Positions 6,553-12,179 of a DNA stretch of 12,179 nt are shown here, one piece after another. This DNA comes from an archaeon (GTDB lineage Archaea > Asgardarchaeota > Hermodarchaeia > Hermodarchaeales > Hermodarchaeaceae), in NCBI GenBank assembly GCA_016550395.1, contig JABXGY010000089.1:1-12179 (forward strand). The letters run 5' to 3'. Both the position numbers and the translations under genes were made by a program. The first letter of the stretch is position 1; every line of letters begins with the position of its first letter. The notes beneath the pieces are model-generated. The model searched no databases and was not told the DNA's origin. It saw nothing but the letters and a program-made list of their open reading frames with translations.

Positions 6553-7035
6553 CTAGTGCGCCTCGAATTGGGAGGTGAGTGTTCCGCCAATGACCCCACC
6601 GACGCCTGCGATTAACCCAGCTAGAATTGCATTGATAACCCAGCCGAGAAGAAGGTCAAAATTTAATCCGGGAGCTAAAACCCAGCTAATTGCCAGGGTT
6701 ACGAAAGGTGCGATGATAGCCGCAATTAATCCTGCAGCAGCTCCTTTCATCATATCACGGACAATTAAGCCTCCAATCAGCCCGCTAATGAGCCAAACAA
6801 TGGGCGCTAGGATGAAGACAATGAGGATGTTTAATAGAAAATCCGTATAGACTGTTTGTAGTTGATTCAAAACAGGTAGACTAAGGAAGGTAGCTGCAAC
6901 ATTGGGCGGTACAAGACCAGGACCTGTAAGTGGAAATCCCATTGCAGCAGCATACAAGATTCCAAAGGCGATGCCTAGGCTGGCAAGAAAGCCAACGATT
7001 ACACCAATTATTGTGCCAGTTGTTGAGGATGCCAT
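6553..7035 (-). CDS. Small Gly/Ala-rich four-pass membrane protein
   Basis: The 160-residue protein has four hydrophobic segments (about 9-32, 66-92, 97-120 and 131-153). Small-residue patterns such as SGLIGGLIVRD (84-94) and AGLIAGVGGVIGG (139-151) favour close helix packing, like glycine-zipper membrane proteins. A loop containing PLTGPGLVPP (35-44) lies between the first two helices. There are no cysteines, no charged residues inside the membrane segments and no catalytic motif, and I cannot name the family. The start is well supported: the minus strand has GAGGT at 7043-7047, seven bases before the ATG, and a box A-like CTTTAAATC at 7077-7085. It lies directly upstream of the zinc-ribbon membrane protein gene on the same strand. 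Function unknown. Confidence 0.7.
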   Translation of the reverse strand: MASSTTGTIIGVIVGFLASLGIAFGILYAAAMGFPLTGPGLVPPNVAATFLSLPVLNQLQTVYTDFLLNILIVFILAPIVWLISGLIGGLIVRDMMKGAAAGLIAAIIAPFVTLAISWVLAPGLNFDLLLGWVINAILAGLIAGVGGVIGGTLTSQFEAH

Positions 7036-7042
7036 AAAGCTT

Positions 7043-7047
7043 ACCTC
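7043..7047 (-). promoter_or_regulatory. Shine-Dalgarno site GAGGT for the small membrane protein
   Basis: On the minus strand GAGGT sits seven bases before the ATG at 7033-7035 and fixes that start. The likely box A, CTTTAAATC at 7077-7085, lies about 45 bases upstream of the start, between this gene and the geranylgeranyl reductase stop. Confidence 0.55.
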
Positions 7048-7108
7048 GATTATCCTGATTATGAGAGGAAAATGACGATTTAAAGTTGTTTACCCTAAAT
7101 TATCAGCG

Positions 7109-8326
7109 CTATACCATACGAAGTTTTCGTAATTCGTTCATTAAAGCAATAAGGTGTTTATCACCCGTCGCCATGGCCTTCATGAAGATTTTCACCTTCT
7201 TTCCAGCCGTCATACGGACAATCGATTCTCCGGTAACAATTCCGGCGAGTTTATCCAATGTTGCGTCATCCGTTTTTAGGATGAGTTCGCGGAGTTTGAG
7301 AGATTGCTCGAACTCAGATCCGTAGATCTTACGCCATTCATCTTCGTATTGTTGTAGATGTTTAGCACTTACTTGCCCTTTCATGATACATTCAGCAGTG
7401 ACTCTTCCTGCGATGTTACCACAAACCATGGCATATCCCATTCCACCACCGGTAATGGGATGTACATGACCTGCAGCATCACCAACTAATAGCGCGCCAT
7501 CAACCACGTTTGTTTTATTTGGTCCACAGACAGGAAGTGCTCCTACACGCTTTTCAATGACTTTGGCTTGACTGAGCTGCCGTTTAGCGACATCATGATG
7601 CTTGAGGAAGTGATCCAAGTATTCTTTTGCTGTTTTTGTTTCGATGGTTCCGCCGATTCCAATTCCTACATTTGCTCGACCATTTCCTTTGGGGAAGATC
7701 CAAATGTATCCTCGCGGTGAGACTTCATTTCCAAGAAGGAATTCCATAAGGTCTGTGACTTCAAGCTCACAATTTGCCATTTCATAGGCGAAACATGAAT
7801 CAATATCTGCGGGTTTGTAAGATTTTCTAAGTCCAGTGAAACGAGCGATCTGGCTGTTTACACCATCTGCACCTATGACCACTTTTGCTTCCAGGGTTTT
7901 GCGTTGACCATCGTGGCGAACAATTACTCCATTAACAACTCCTTTAGATCGTGTGATGTCTAGAAATCGGGCTCCGAGGAGACTATCAGCGCCAGCTTCG
8001 GTAGCACGGGCGAAGAGTTCCTTGTCAAAAACACGTCGATCAACAATGTACCCGCTTGGTTCTTTTTCTGCATAATCTACTGCAATCTGACCTGGACTAT
8101 ACACACGGAACCCGCGAACAGTAGCCCGAATCGATTCTTCTGGGACGCTAATTTCTGCAAGACCTGGTCCCGTTTTTCCGATTGCTTCCCCGCATTGGAC
8201 TGGAATTCCTACGTTGGTTTTTCTATCAATAATCGTTACAGCGGCTCCAGCCCGTAAAGCACCCATTGCTGTGGATGAACCAGCTGGTCCCGCTCCAACT
8301 ACAATAACACAGTTTTTCTCTGACAT
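7109..8326 (-). CDS. Digeranylgeranylglycerophospholipid reductase (geranylgeranyl reductase family)
   Basis: This FAD-dependent enzyme saturates the geranylgeranyl chains of archaeal ether lipids, turning digeranylgeranyl phospholipids into archaeol-type lipids at the membrane. The 405 residues match the usual family length of about 390-410. An N-terminal FAD-binding Rossmann motif is VVGAGPAGS (9-17). VQCGEAIG (43-50) holds the conserved Cys near the flavin. GADGVNS (152-158) follows. The family motif YIWIFPKGNGRANVGIG is at 207-223, and GDAAGHVHPITGGGMGYAM (282-300) is the second FAD and substrate-pocket motif. All expected motifs are intact. The start has AAGGTG (8332-8337) five bases upstream. 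A ferredoxin gene ends 30 bases upstream on the same strand. In methanogens a genetically linked ferredoxin is known to supply electrons to this reductase, so the pairing is informative. Other members act on menaquinone or plant-type substrates, but the archaeal lipid role is most likely. Confidence 0.9.
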   Translation of the reverse strand: MSEKNCVIVVGAGPAGSSTAMGALRAGAAVTIIDRKTNVGIPVQCGEAIGKTGPGLAEISVPEESIRATVRGFRVYSPGQIAVDYAEKEPSGYIVDRRVFDKELFARATEAGADSLLGARFLDITRSKGVVNGVIVRHDGQRKTLEAKVVIGADGVNSQIARFTGLRKSYKPADIDSCFAYEMANCELEVTDLMEFLLGNEVSPRGYIWIFPKGNGRANVGIGIGGTIETKTAKEYLDHFLKHHDVAKRQLSQAKVIEKRVGALPVCGPNKTNVVDGALLVGDAAGHVHPITGGGMGYAMVCGNIAGRVTAECIMKGQVSAKHLQQYEDEWRKIYGSEFEQSLKLRELILKTDDATLDKLAGIVTGESIVRMTAGKKVKIFMKAMATGDKHLIALMNELRKLRMV

Positions 8327-8331
8327 ATTAA

Positions 8332-8337
8332 CACCTT
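8332..8337 (-). promoter_or_regulatory. Shine-Dalgarno site AAGGTG for geranylgeranyl reductase
   Basis: AAGGTG on the minus strand is five bases before the ATG at 8324-8326, within the 30-base gap after the ferredoxin gene. It supports translation of the reductase from a shared transcript. Confidence 0.55.
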
Positions 8338-8356
8338 CTGATGATTTCTATCAATA

Positions 8357-8572
8357 CTAGCGTTCGATTAGTGTAATAGCTCCTACAGGACATACCTTAA
8401 CACAAACTCCACAACCTGTACATTTTTCTGGAATAACAATAAGGTAACTTTCAGTAACCTCGATTGCGTTAACTGGACAGACTGTGGCACAAGCTTGACA
8501 AATACCACAGAGTTCCCCGTCAATGTCAGCTAATTTCTTTGTACTTTTTTTAGTGCTAGTTGTAGGAGGCAT
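8357..8572 (-). CDS. 2[4Fe-4S] ferredoxin
   Basis: A small electron carrier with two complete [4Fe-4S] motifs in its last 50 residues: CGICQACATVCP and CTGCGVCVKVCP, each followed by the usual short hydrophobic turn (VNAIEV, VGAITL). I place the start at the ATG whose complement lies at 8570-8572, giving 71 residues (MPPTTSTKKSTKKLADIDGE before the first Cys). This ATG has GGAAG at 8581-8585 eight bases upstream. A longer frame reaches 8698, but its extra 42 residues overlap the preceding gene and do not look like a ferredoxin. The Lys/Thr-rich N-terminal tail is slightly unusual. The gene lies between the eIF2B-like paralogue (61 bases upstream) and geranylgeranyl reductase (30 bases downstream). 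It is the obvious candidate electron donor for the reductase, though use by other oxidoreductases cannot be excluded. Confidence 0.88.
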   Translation of the reverse strand: MPPTTSTKKSTKKLADIDGELCGICQACATVCPVNAIEVTESYLIVIPEKCTGCGVCVKVCPVGAITLIER

Positions 8573-8580
8573 AGATTTTA

Positions 8581-8585
8581 CTTCC
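8581..8585 (-). promoter_or_regulatory. Shine-Dalgarno-like GGAAG deciding the ferredoxin start
   Basis: GGAAG on the minus strand lies eight bases before the ATG at 8570-8572. It is the main reason to choose the short ferredoxin start over the ATG at 8698, which would sit inside the upstream coding region. Confidence 0.4.
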
Positions 8586-8633
8586 AACGTGTTAGTCTCG
8601 AAGAACACGGTAGTTAAAGGTTTTTGAGCCTTT

Positions 8634-9557
8634 CTAATGCTTGTTTTCTTGGTTCGTTGTAAAAAGGAGATAGGCTCCTTGGGGAGGAATGATACCACGT
8701 TCAGTTATGAAGGCGTCTATATGTTCGGGTCCGGTAACATCAAAGAGGGGATTCCGAACCGTTACTTTAGAGTCAATATTGTCACTATGTACTACTTGTT
8801 CTGAATTTCCCTCTTCTATAATCACTAGACGTCCCAGAATAGTCTCATGAGAAAACTTGTAGCTTCCTACAGCGATAAGAACACGGACTCGCGCATTATG
8901 ACACAGCTCCGCAAGTGTTGCGGTTCCAACCTTGGAAACAATGGCCCCGCTTGCAGCAATTGCTTCGCCTCCTGCCAGCATCACATGCATATCAGGAAGA
9001 AAAATTCGTGCAGCAAAATCAGTGAAAAAGGTCACAGGTATGCCCAATGCAACCACCTCATTAGCTAATAATCGACCTTCTAGATCAGGACGGCTCTCCG
9101 CGACAAAGACTTCAATGTCCTTCCCTTGCTCGGCTACTTTCTTTAGAATCGCTAAAACAGTCGTACTTCGGCAGAGTGTGAGAATTCGATCACCAGAACG
9201 AATGCGTTTTGATCCGATTTCTCCAATTTTGTCCTTTGCTGCGGCAATCCGTTCCACAAAGTTTGTGGATGCTTTACCAATTACTTCGCGCATTTTTTTC
9301 AGAGATGTTTTTTCCTGATAAGCAGTGAGTGCCGCATCTTCGATGAAATCAAGACAATTATGCAATGCTGCTGAGCTCTGTCGTGCCTCCCTAAGTCCAT
9401 AAGCGTTGACCCTGATTTTTTCATAAAGGTCCTTTGTAGATTTGGCTTGGATTTTCATCGCAATATCCTTGAGAGCCGAAGCGGCAGCAATGGCTGTCCC
9501 ATCTGCACTGGCAATTTCATAGTTCTTGAGTTTTGTAATCAGCCAGTCAAGCTTCAT
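8634..9557 (-). CDS. eIF2B/R15P-isomerase-like paralogue with altered active site
   Basis: The 307-residue member of the eIF2B alpha/beta/delta-like family (which includes R15P isomerase, MtnA and aIF2B) aligns along its length with the true R15P isomerase encoded divergently next door. The catalytic Cys is kept (C129 in LTLCRSTTV). The catalytic Asp of the GAD motif is replaced by Glu (E198 in AGGEAIAASGAIVSKVGT). The substrate motif RGAG reads SADG (17-20), and ETRPTAVSLPN reads EARQSSAALHN (57-67). RNPLFDVTGPEHIDAFITE near the C-terminus retains the family fold. R15P isomerase activity is therefore doubtful; an aIF2B-like or regulatory role, or a different sugar phosphate, is possible. I chose the ATG at 9555-9557 because GGAGG (9567-9571) lies nine bases upstream; an ATG at 9581 adds eight residues and would put GGAGG inside the coding region. 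It heads an operon-like run with ferredoxin and geranylgeranyl reductase. Confidence 0.72.
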   Translation of the reverse strand: MKLDWLITKLKNYEIASADGTAIAAASALKDIAMKIQAKSTKDLYEKIRVNAYGLREARQSSAALHNCLDFIEDAALTAYQEKTSLKKMREVIGKASTNFVERIAAAKDKIGEIGSKRIRSGDRILTLCRSTTVLAILKKVAEQGKDIEVFVAESRPDLEGRLLANEVVALGIPVTFFTDFAARIFLPDMHVMLAGGEAIAASGAIVSKVGTATLAELCHNARVRVLIAVGSYKFSHETILGRLVIIEEGNSEQVVHSDNIDSKVTVRNPLFDVTGPEHIDAFITERGIIPPQGAYLLFTTNQENKH

Positions 9558-9566
9558 GAAAGCGTT

Positions 9567-9605
9567 CCTCCATGGCAGCATTAATACCCTGATGATGTAT
9601 TAAAT
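9567..9605. promoter_or_regulatory. Compact divergent promoter region between the two eIF2B-like genes
   Basis: On the minus strand GGAGG (9567-9571) precedes the ATG at 9557, and ATTTAATAC (9597-9605) is a box A-like element about 40 bases upstream of it. On the plus strand CATTAATAC (9579-9587) could serve the gene starting at 9622. The two promoters would overlap within about 65 bases between the chosen starts, so expression of the two paralogues may be coupled. Boxes were read by eye. Confidence 0.35.
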
Positions 9606-9621
9606 GGCTCGGCGATGGTCA

Positions 9622-10611
9622 ATGATTAAAGTTCCTGCTGAAACCCAAGCAATTGCTGAAGATATTCGCTCAATGCGGACCAGAGGCGCAGGTCGAATCG
9701 CACGGGCGGCTGTTAAAGGCTTAATGATTGCCACAGAAAAGTCAAAGGCAAAGCAGGTTAACAAACTCCTTGAAGATGTGGCTTTTGCTGCGCAGATACT
9801 TTATGAGACAAGACCAACAGCAGTTTCTTTACCAAACGGATTACGTTATTTTTACACTCGCTTAATGGCTAAAGCTGACCACATCAAAAAGATTGAGAAA
9901 TTAAAGAAAGAGGCAAACAAAATCGGAACCGGTTTCATTGATATGTCTAATAACGCGGTGAAAACAATCGGTGAAATTGGTGCACGTTTAATTGTGGATG
10001 GAGATATCATTTTCACCTATTGTAATAGCGCCACTGCTTTTGGCATCCTGAAGACAGCATTTTCAATAGGTAGAAAATTTACTGTTTATGTACCTGAGAC
10101 TCGACCGAAATATCAAGGACACATAACAGCTACATGGCTAGATAAAGCAGGTATCCCGGCAAGATTAATCACAGATAATTCCATTCGGTATCTCATGAGT
10201 CGTGCAGACAAGGTTTTTGTTGGTGCCGATGCGATTACAGCTAATGGTGCAATAGTCAACAAGATTGGGACAAGTTTGGTTGCTCTTACAGCAAATGAAG
10301 CGCGGGTTGATTTTTACGTTGCAGCTGAAAGTTACAAGTTTAGTCCGGCAACAATGGCAGGAGAGCTTATCGAAATCGAAGAGAGAGATACATCCGAAGT
10401 TATATCACAAGACAAACTTGCGAGTTGGAAGCATGTTAGCGTAAGAAATCCAGCGTTTGATGTGACTCCTCCGGAATTCATTGATGCAATTATCACCGAG
10501 CAAGGTGTAATTCCACCACAAGGTGCAATAGCAATCCTTTATCGAGCTTTTGGATGGTATTCAACAGAGCAGGCCCTACCCTGGGAAGAGTATCTAAAAA
10601 AAAGTAGCTAG
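9622..10611 (+). CDS. Ribose-1,5-bisphosphate isomerase
   Basis: Converts ribose 1,5-bisphosphate to ribulose 1,5-bisphosphate in the archaeal AMP/nucleoside phosphate degradation pathway, between AMP phosphorylase and type III RuBisCO. From the chosen ATG it has 329 residues, close to the Thermococcus enzyme. Key motifs: RGAGRIARAA (21-30); ETRPTAVSLPN (62-72); catalytic Cys134 in TYCNSATA; ETRPKYQG (159-166); catalytic Asp203 in GADAITANGAIVNKIGTS; AESYKF; and RNPAFDVTPPEFIDAIITE. Cys134 and Asp203 differ by one from the Cys133/Asp202 numbering I recall for the Thermococcus enzyme, which supports the ATG at 9622 over the one at 9604. The minus-strand paralogue starts 64 bases away in the opposite direction. 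The last codons include an A8 run. No RuBisCO or AMP phosphorylase gene is in the window. Family confusion with aIF2B subunits is unlikely, since both catalytic residues are present. Confidence 0.9.
   Translation: MIKVPAETQAIAEDIRSMRTRGAGRIARAAVKGLMIATEKSKAKQVNKLLEDVAFAAQILYETRPTAVSLPNGLRYFYTRLMAKADHIKKIEKLKKEANKIGTGFIDMSNNAVKTIGEIGARLIVDGDIIFTYCNSATAFGILKTAFSIGRKFTVYVPETRPKYQGHITATWLDKAGIPARLITDNSIRYLMSRADKVFVGADAITANGAIVNKIGTSLVALTANEARVDFYVAAESYKFSPATMAGELIEIEERDTSEVISQDKLASWKHVSVRNPAFDVTPPEFIDAIITEQGVIPPQGAIAILYRAFGWYSTEQALPWEEYLKKSS
10596..10603 (-). terminator. T8 tract (minus strand) after eL13, inside the R15P isomerase 3' end
   Basis: The A8 run on the plus strand reads as TTTTTTTT on the minus strand, about 31 bases beyond the eL13 stop at 10635. 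The two convergent genes are only 23 bases apart, so eL13 transcripts probably end inside the isomerase coding region. On the plus strand the T-rich TTTTATTGTTT at 10632-10642 could end the isomerase transcript inside eL13. Confidence 0.35.
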
Positions 10612-10634
10612 CCCAGCCATAGAGATAATTGGTT

Positions 10635-11321
10635 TTATTGTTTATCCAGCGCGCGGATAATTTTTCGCCATTCCTTGATTCGGGTTTCAGATATACCAGT
10701 TATTAACGATAGGTCTCGTGGATTTTCATTTTTGAGATCTTCGAGTGTTTCAACTCCCAGTTCCCTTAATTTCTTTATATCATCGCCCGTAATCTCTGGG
10801 AGATGTTTCATCTCAGTAATTTCAGGTTCCTTAGCCTTTTCTTTGCGAGCGATTTTGGCTTTTTCTCGTTGATATTTTCTGGCGGTTTCTACAAGCTTCT
10901 CTGCTCGGTTTCGTTTAAGGTCAGTTTTCCTAGCGAGCCGTCGGGGTGAGATTGTTGCTAAGTCGTGAATATCACTTAATCCAGCAGTGACTAGCGTTTC
11001 CGCGAGTTTCTTCGTAACACCAGAAAGTTCGGTCAAGTCTGTATCAATAGGTGTAGTTATTGGAGGAGCAGCTTTCTCGGTCTTTTTCTTTGGTTTAGTG
11101 ACCGTTACACCCTTTCCAAGCTTCTTAATCCGTTTGACATAGTCTTTGAGCATCTTAACATTCTCAGGATGATGTGACTTACGTCTGCTATCAATCGGTA
11201 TAGCCATCCAACGGGCGTCAGCAAGACTAAGCCCAGCATCCTTTAATTCTTTAGAACTAAATCCCCGTCCGCGACGAAGATTTCCTGTTTGGGGAGCCGG
11301 AATTTCAGGTCGAAAAGCCAT
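10635..11321 (-). CDS. rpl13e: Ribosomal protein eL13 with two C-terminal helix-hairpin-helix repeats
   Basis: Large-subunit ribosomal protein. Residues 15-73 carry the eL13 signature: LRRGRGFSSKELKDAGLS (15-32), IPIDSRRKSHHPENVKMLKD (41-60), then a basic KRIKKLGKG. The known short archaeal eL13 ends around here. This protein is 228 residues long. A Lys/Pro linker (74-93) leads to a first helix-hairpin-helix unit (about 94-150: LTELSGVTKKLAETLVTAG, then SPRRLARKTDL), a Lys/Glu-rich helix (150-166), and a second unit (about 169-226: LPEITGDDIKKLRELGVETL, then NPRDLSLITGI). Such units bind nucleic acid backbones in many proteins and may contact rRNA here; that is inference. The start has a strong Shine-Dalgarno site, AAGGTGA at 11329-11335, seven bases upstream. 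The gene is convergent with the isomerase and divergent from the proteasome gene. Confidence 0.85.
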   Translation of the reverse strand: MAFRPEIPAPQTGNLRRGRGFSSKELKDAGLSLADARWMAIPIDSRRKSHHPENVKMLKDYVKRIKKLGKGVTVTKPKKKTEKAAPPITTPIDTDLTELSGVTKKLAETLVTAGLSDIHDLATISPRRLARKTDLKRNRAEKLVETARKYQREKAKIARKEKAKEPEITEMKHLPEITGDDIKKLRELGVETLEDLKNENPRDLSLITGISETRIKEWRKIIRALDKQ

Positions 11322-11328
11322 GGAAAGT

Positions 11329-11335
11329 TCACCTT
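11329..11335 (-). promoter_or_regulatory. Strong Shine-Dalgarno site AAGGTGA for eL13
   Basis: AAGGTGA on the minus strand lies seven bases before the eL13 ATG (11319-11321). It is one of the best ribosome-binding sites in the window and fixes the start. Confidence 0.6.
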
Positions 11336-11382
11336 ACAGTTAAGCGCAGGAGACGAGAAGAGTCCCAGCTAAAAATGTTTTG

Positions 11383-11393
11383 ACATGCCATGT
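11383..11393. repeat. Short perfect palindrome ACATG-C-CATGT between eL13 and the proteasome gene
   Basis: Five-base arms with a one-base centre, in the 182-base divergent intergenic region (11322-11503). Its position between two promoters would suit a regulator site, but arms this short occur by chance fairly often. The rest of the region holds no other clear signal apart from the box A at 11445-11453. Confidence 0.2.
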
Positions 11394-11444
11394 TCCGGAA
11401 GCTCTTAAGGATTGTTTGCTTTTGAAACCAAAAAGAGAAGAAGA

Positions 11445-11453
11445 CTTAAATTC
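11445..11453 (+). promoter_or_regulatory. Putative box A (CTTAAATTC) for the proteasome beta gene
   Basis: CTTAAATTC lies about 55 bases before the ATG at 11504, placing transcription start near 11475. The leader of about 30 bases has no clear Shine-Dalgarno site before either ATG (11504 or 11507). Confidence 0.3.
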
Positions 11454-11503
11454 ATAGGCATATTCGTGGGAAAATATTCAATGGATTAGAGTGTGTATCT
11501 GTT

Positions 11504-12121
11504 ATGATGGAACAAAGTGATAAACACCGGTTAATGTCTCATACTACGACCGTTGCTGTTAGGGTAAATGGTGGCATTATTCTTGGTACTGAATCGCAGG
11601 CTACAATGGGATACTTGGTTGCCAGCGATACAGCCCCTAAAATTCTCCAAATTACGGATCACACAGCAATGACCATTTCTGGTTCAGTCGCAGACGCTCA
11701 GCAGCTTATCAATAGCGTTCGAGCTATTGCACAATTAGAGGCTCTTGAAAAGGGACGCGAACTTTCTGTTAAAGCTATTTCACGATTAACATCCTCGATT
11801 CTATTTCGAAACCGTATGTTTCCTTTGATAGCGATGCTCATTGTGGGGGGTGTTGATGATGAAGGCGGACATATCTATATGTTAGATCCATTGGGAAGTA
11901 TGTTAGAAGAAGAAGAGTTCACGGCAACAGGCAGTGGATCTGTTGTGGCTTATGGTGTTCTTGAAGATGAGTATCGCAAAGATATGTCTATTGACGATGG
12001 AAAACAACTTGTGACGCGGGCTGTTAATGCTGCTCGTAAACGGGATATTGCATCAGGTGGTTCGATTCAAATCGCTGTTGTCGATTCCAAGGGCGTAGAA
12101 ATCTCTCGCGAAAACCTATAA
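11504..12121 (+). CDS. psmB: 20S proteasome beta subunit (N-terminal nucleophile hydrolase)
   Basis: The beta subunit forms the inner rings of the cytoplasmic 20S proteasome and cuts unfolded proteins. The 205 residues include a short propeptide (1-13) and then TTTVAV, matching the mature N-terminus TTTVGI of Thermoplasma beta. Numbered from that Thr (residue 14), Thr1, Glu17 (in LGTESQAT) and Lys33 (in TAPKI) are all present, so the catalytic triad is complete. ATGSGS (141-146), YGVLEDEYRKDMS (150-162) and KRDIASGG (179-186) also match active archaeal beta subunits. The residue just before Thr1 is His (SH-TTTV) where active beta precursors normally have Gly, which is needed for efficient self-processing. 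A downstream in-frame ATG (residue 11) would leave only Met-Ser-His before Thr1. It could be one of several beta paralogues. No alpha subunit or activator gene is in the window. Two tandem ATGs (11504, 11507) are alternative starts. Confidence 0.9.
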   Translation: MMEQSDKHRLMSHTTTVAVRVNGGIILGTESQATMGYLVASDTAPKILQITDHTAMTISGSVADAQQLINSVRAIAQLEALEKGRELSVKAISRLTSSILFRNRMFPLIAMLIVGGVDDEGGHIYMLDPLGSMLEEEEFTATGSGSVVAYGVLEDEYRKDMSIDDGKQLVTRAVNAARKRDIASGGSIQIAVVDSKGVEISRENL

Positions 12122-12171
12122 CTAATTCCCGAATCACTCTAAGGTTCCGAAATTACATCACACAACAGGCA

Positions 12172-12176
12172 TTTTT
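12172..12176 (+). terminator. T5 tract near the window end
   Basis: TTTTT lies about 50 bases past the proteasome stop. It is a weak candidate for a transcript end. The 58 bases after the stop show no gene. Confidence 0.15.
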
Positions 12177-12179
12177 GGC

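Noticed and set aside
8573..8698. Longer N-terminus for the ferredoxin
   Set aside because: The extra 42 residues overlap the upstream gene by 65 bases and are not ferredoxin-like; the ATG at 8570-8572 has its own GGAAG site.
8932..9318. 128-residue plus-strand reading frame opposite the eIF2B-like paralogue
   Set aside because: Antisense shadow; the minus-strand frame has clear family motifs throughout.
1..12179. CRISPR arrays, tRNA genes, insertion sequences, integrase or attachment sites
   Set aside because: No regularly spaced repeats, no T-loop/acceptor pairs, no transposase or recombinase motifs and no terminal inverted repeats were seen on either strand by eye.

Overview
The window reads as archaeal, most likely an Asgard archaeon. 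The archaeal markers are an archaeal-type glutamyl-tRNA synthetase, an AK6/Fap7-type NTPase, a ribose-1,5-bisphosphate isomerase, a geranylgeranyl reductase with its own ferredoxin, ribosomal protein eL13 and a 20S proteasome beta subunit. The Asgard pointers are a protein with the architecture of the ESCRT-II EAP30 (Vps22/Vps36) family and a roadblock-like domain joined by a long proline-rich linker to a helical C-terminal domain. Starts are mixed (ATG, GTG, TTG). Several genes have purine-rich Shine-Dalgarno sites, and AT-rich box A elements precede others. Which Asgard class this is cannot be told from the window. All family assignments come from motif reading and remembered homologues, not from searches.

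Layout, left to right. The plus strand begins with the 3' part of a sequon-rich surface protein (3-1088, start lies outside). It is followed by the EAP30-like gene (1224-1889), a 61-residue orphan (1966-2151), the AK6/Fap7-like NTPase (2304-2894), glutamyl-tRNA synthetase (2960-4690) and the roadblock/proline-rich/C-terminal-domain fusion (4770-5624). A 296-base intergenic stretch (5625-5920) then holds a GC-rich, self-complementary block that looks like a small structured RNA. The minus strand carries two small membrane proteins (7035 to 6553, then 6514 to 5921, the second with a C-terminal zinc ribbon). Further right on the minus strand is an operon-like run: an eIF2B-like paralogue (9557 to 8634), a 2[4Fe-4S] ferredoxin (8572 to 8357) and geranylgeranyl reductase (8326 to 7109). 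Divergent from this run is a canonical ribose-1,5-bisphosphate isomerase (9622-10611), convergent with eL13 carrying two helix-hairpin-helix repeats (11321 to 10635). Last is the divergently transcribed proteasome beta subunit (11504-12121).

How the genes work together. GluRS, the Fap7-like NTPase and eL13 belong to translation and ribosome assembly. Ferredoxin plus geranylgeranyl reductase form a plausible electron-transfer pair that saturates the isoprenoid chains of archaeal ether lipids. The R15P isomerase belongs to the archaeal AMP/nucleoside phosphate salvage pathway. Its divergent neighbour is a paralogue that has changed the catalytic Asp and lost the substrate-binding motifs, yet sits in the lipid operon. 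The EAP30-like and roadblock proteins are eukaryote-like membrane-remodelling and GTPase-regulation modules. The most noteworthy items are the EAP30 homologue away from any other ESCRT gene in this window, the candidate ncRNA at about 5681-5787, the altered R15P-isomerase paralogue, the eL13-HhH fusion, and a proteasome beta subunit with a complete catalytic triad but His instead of Gly before the nucleophilic Thr.
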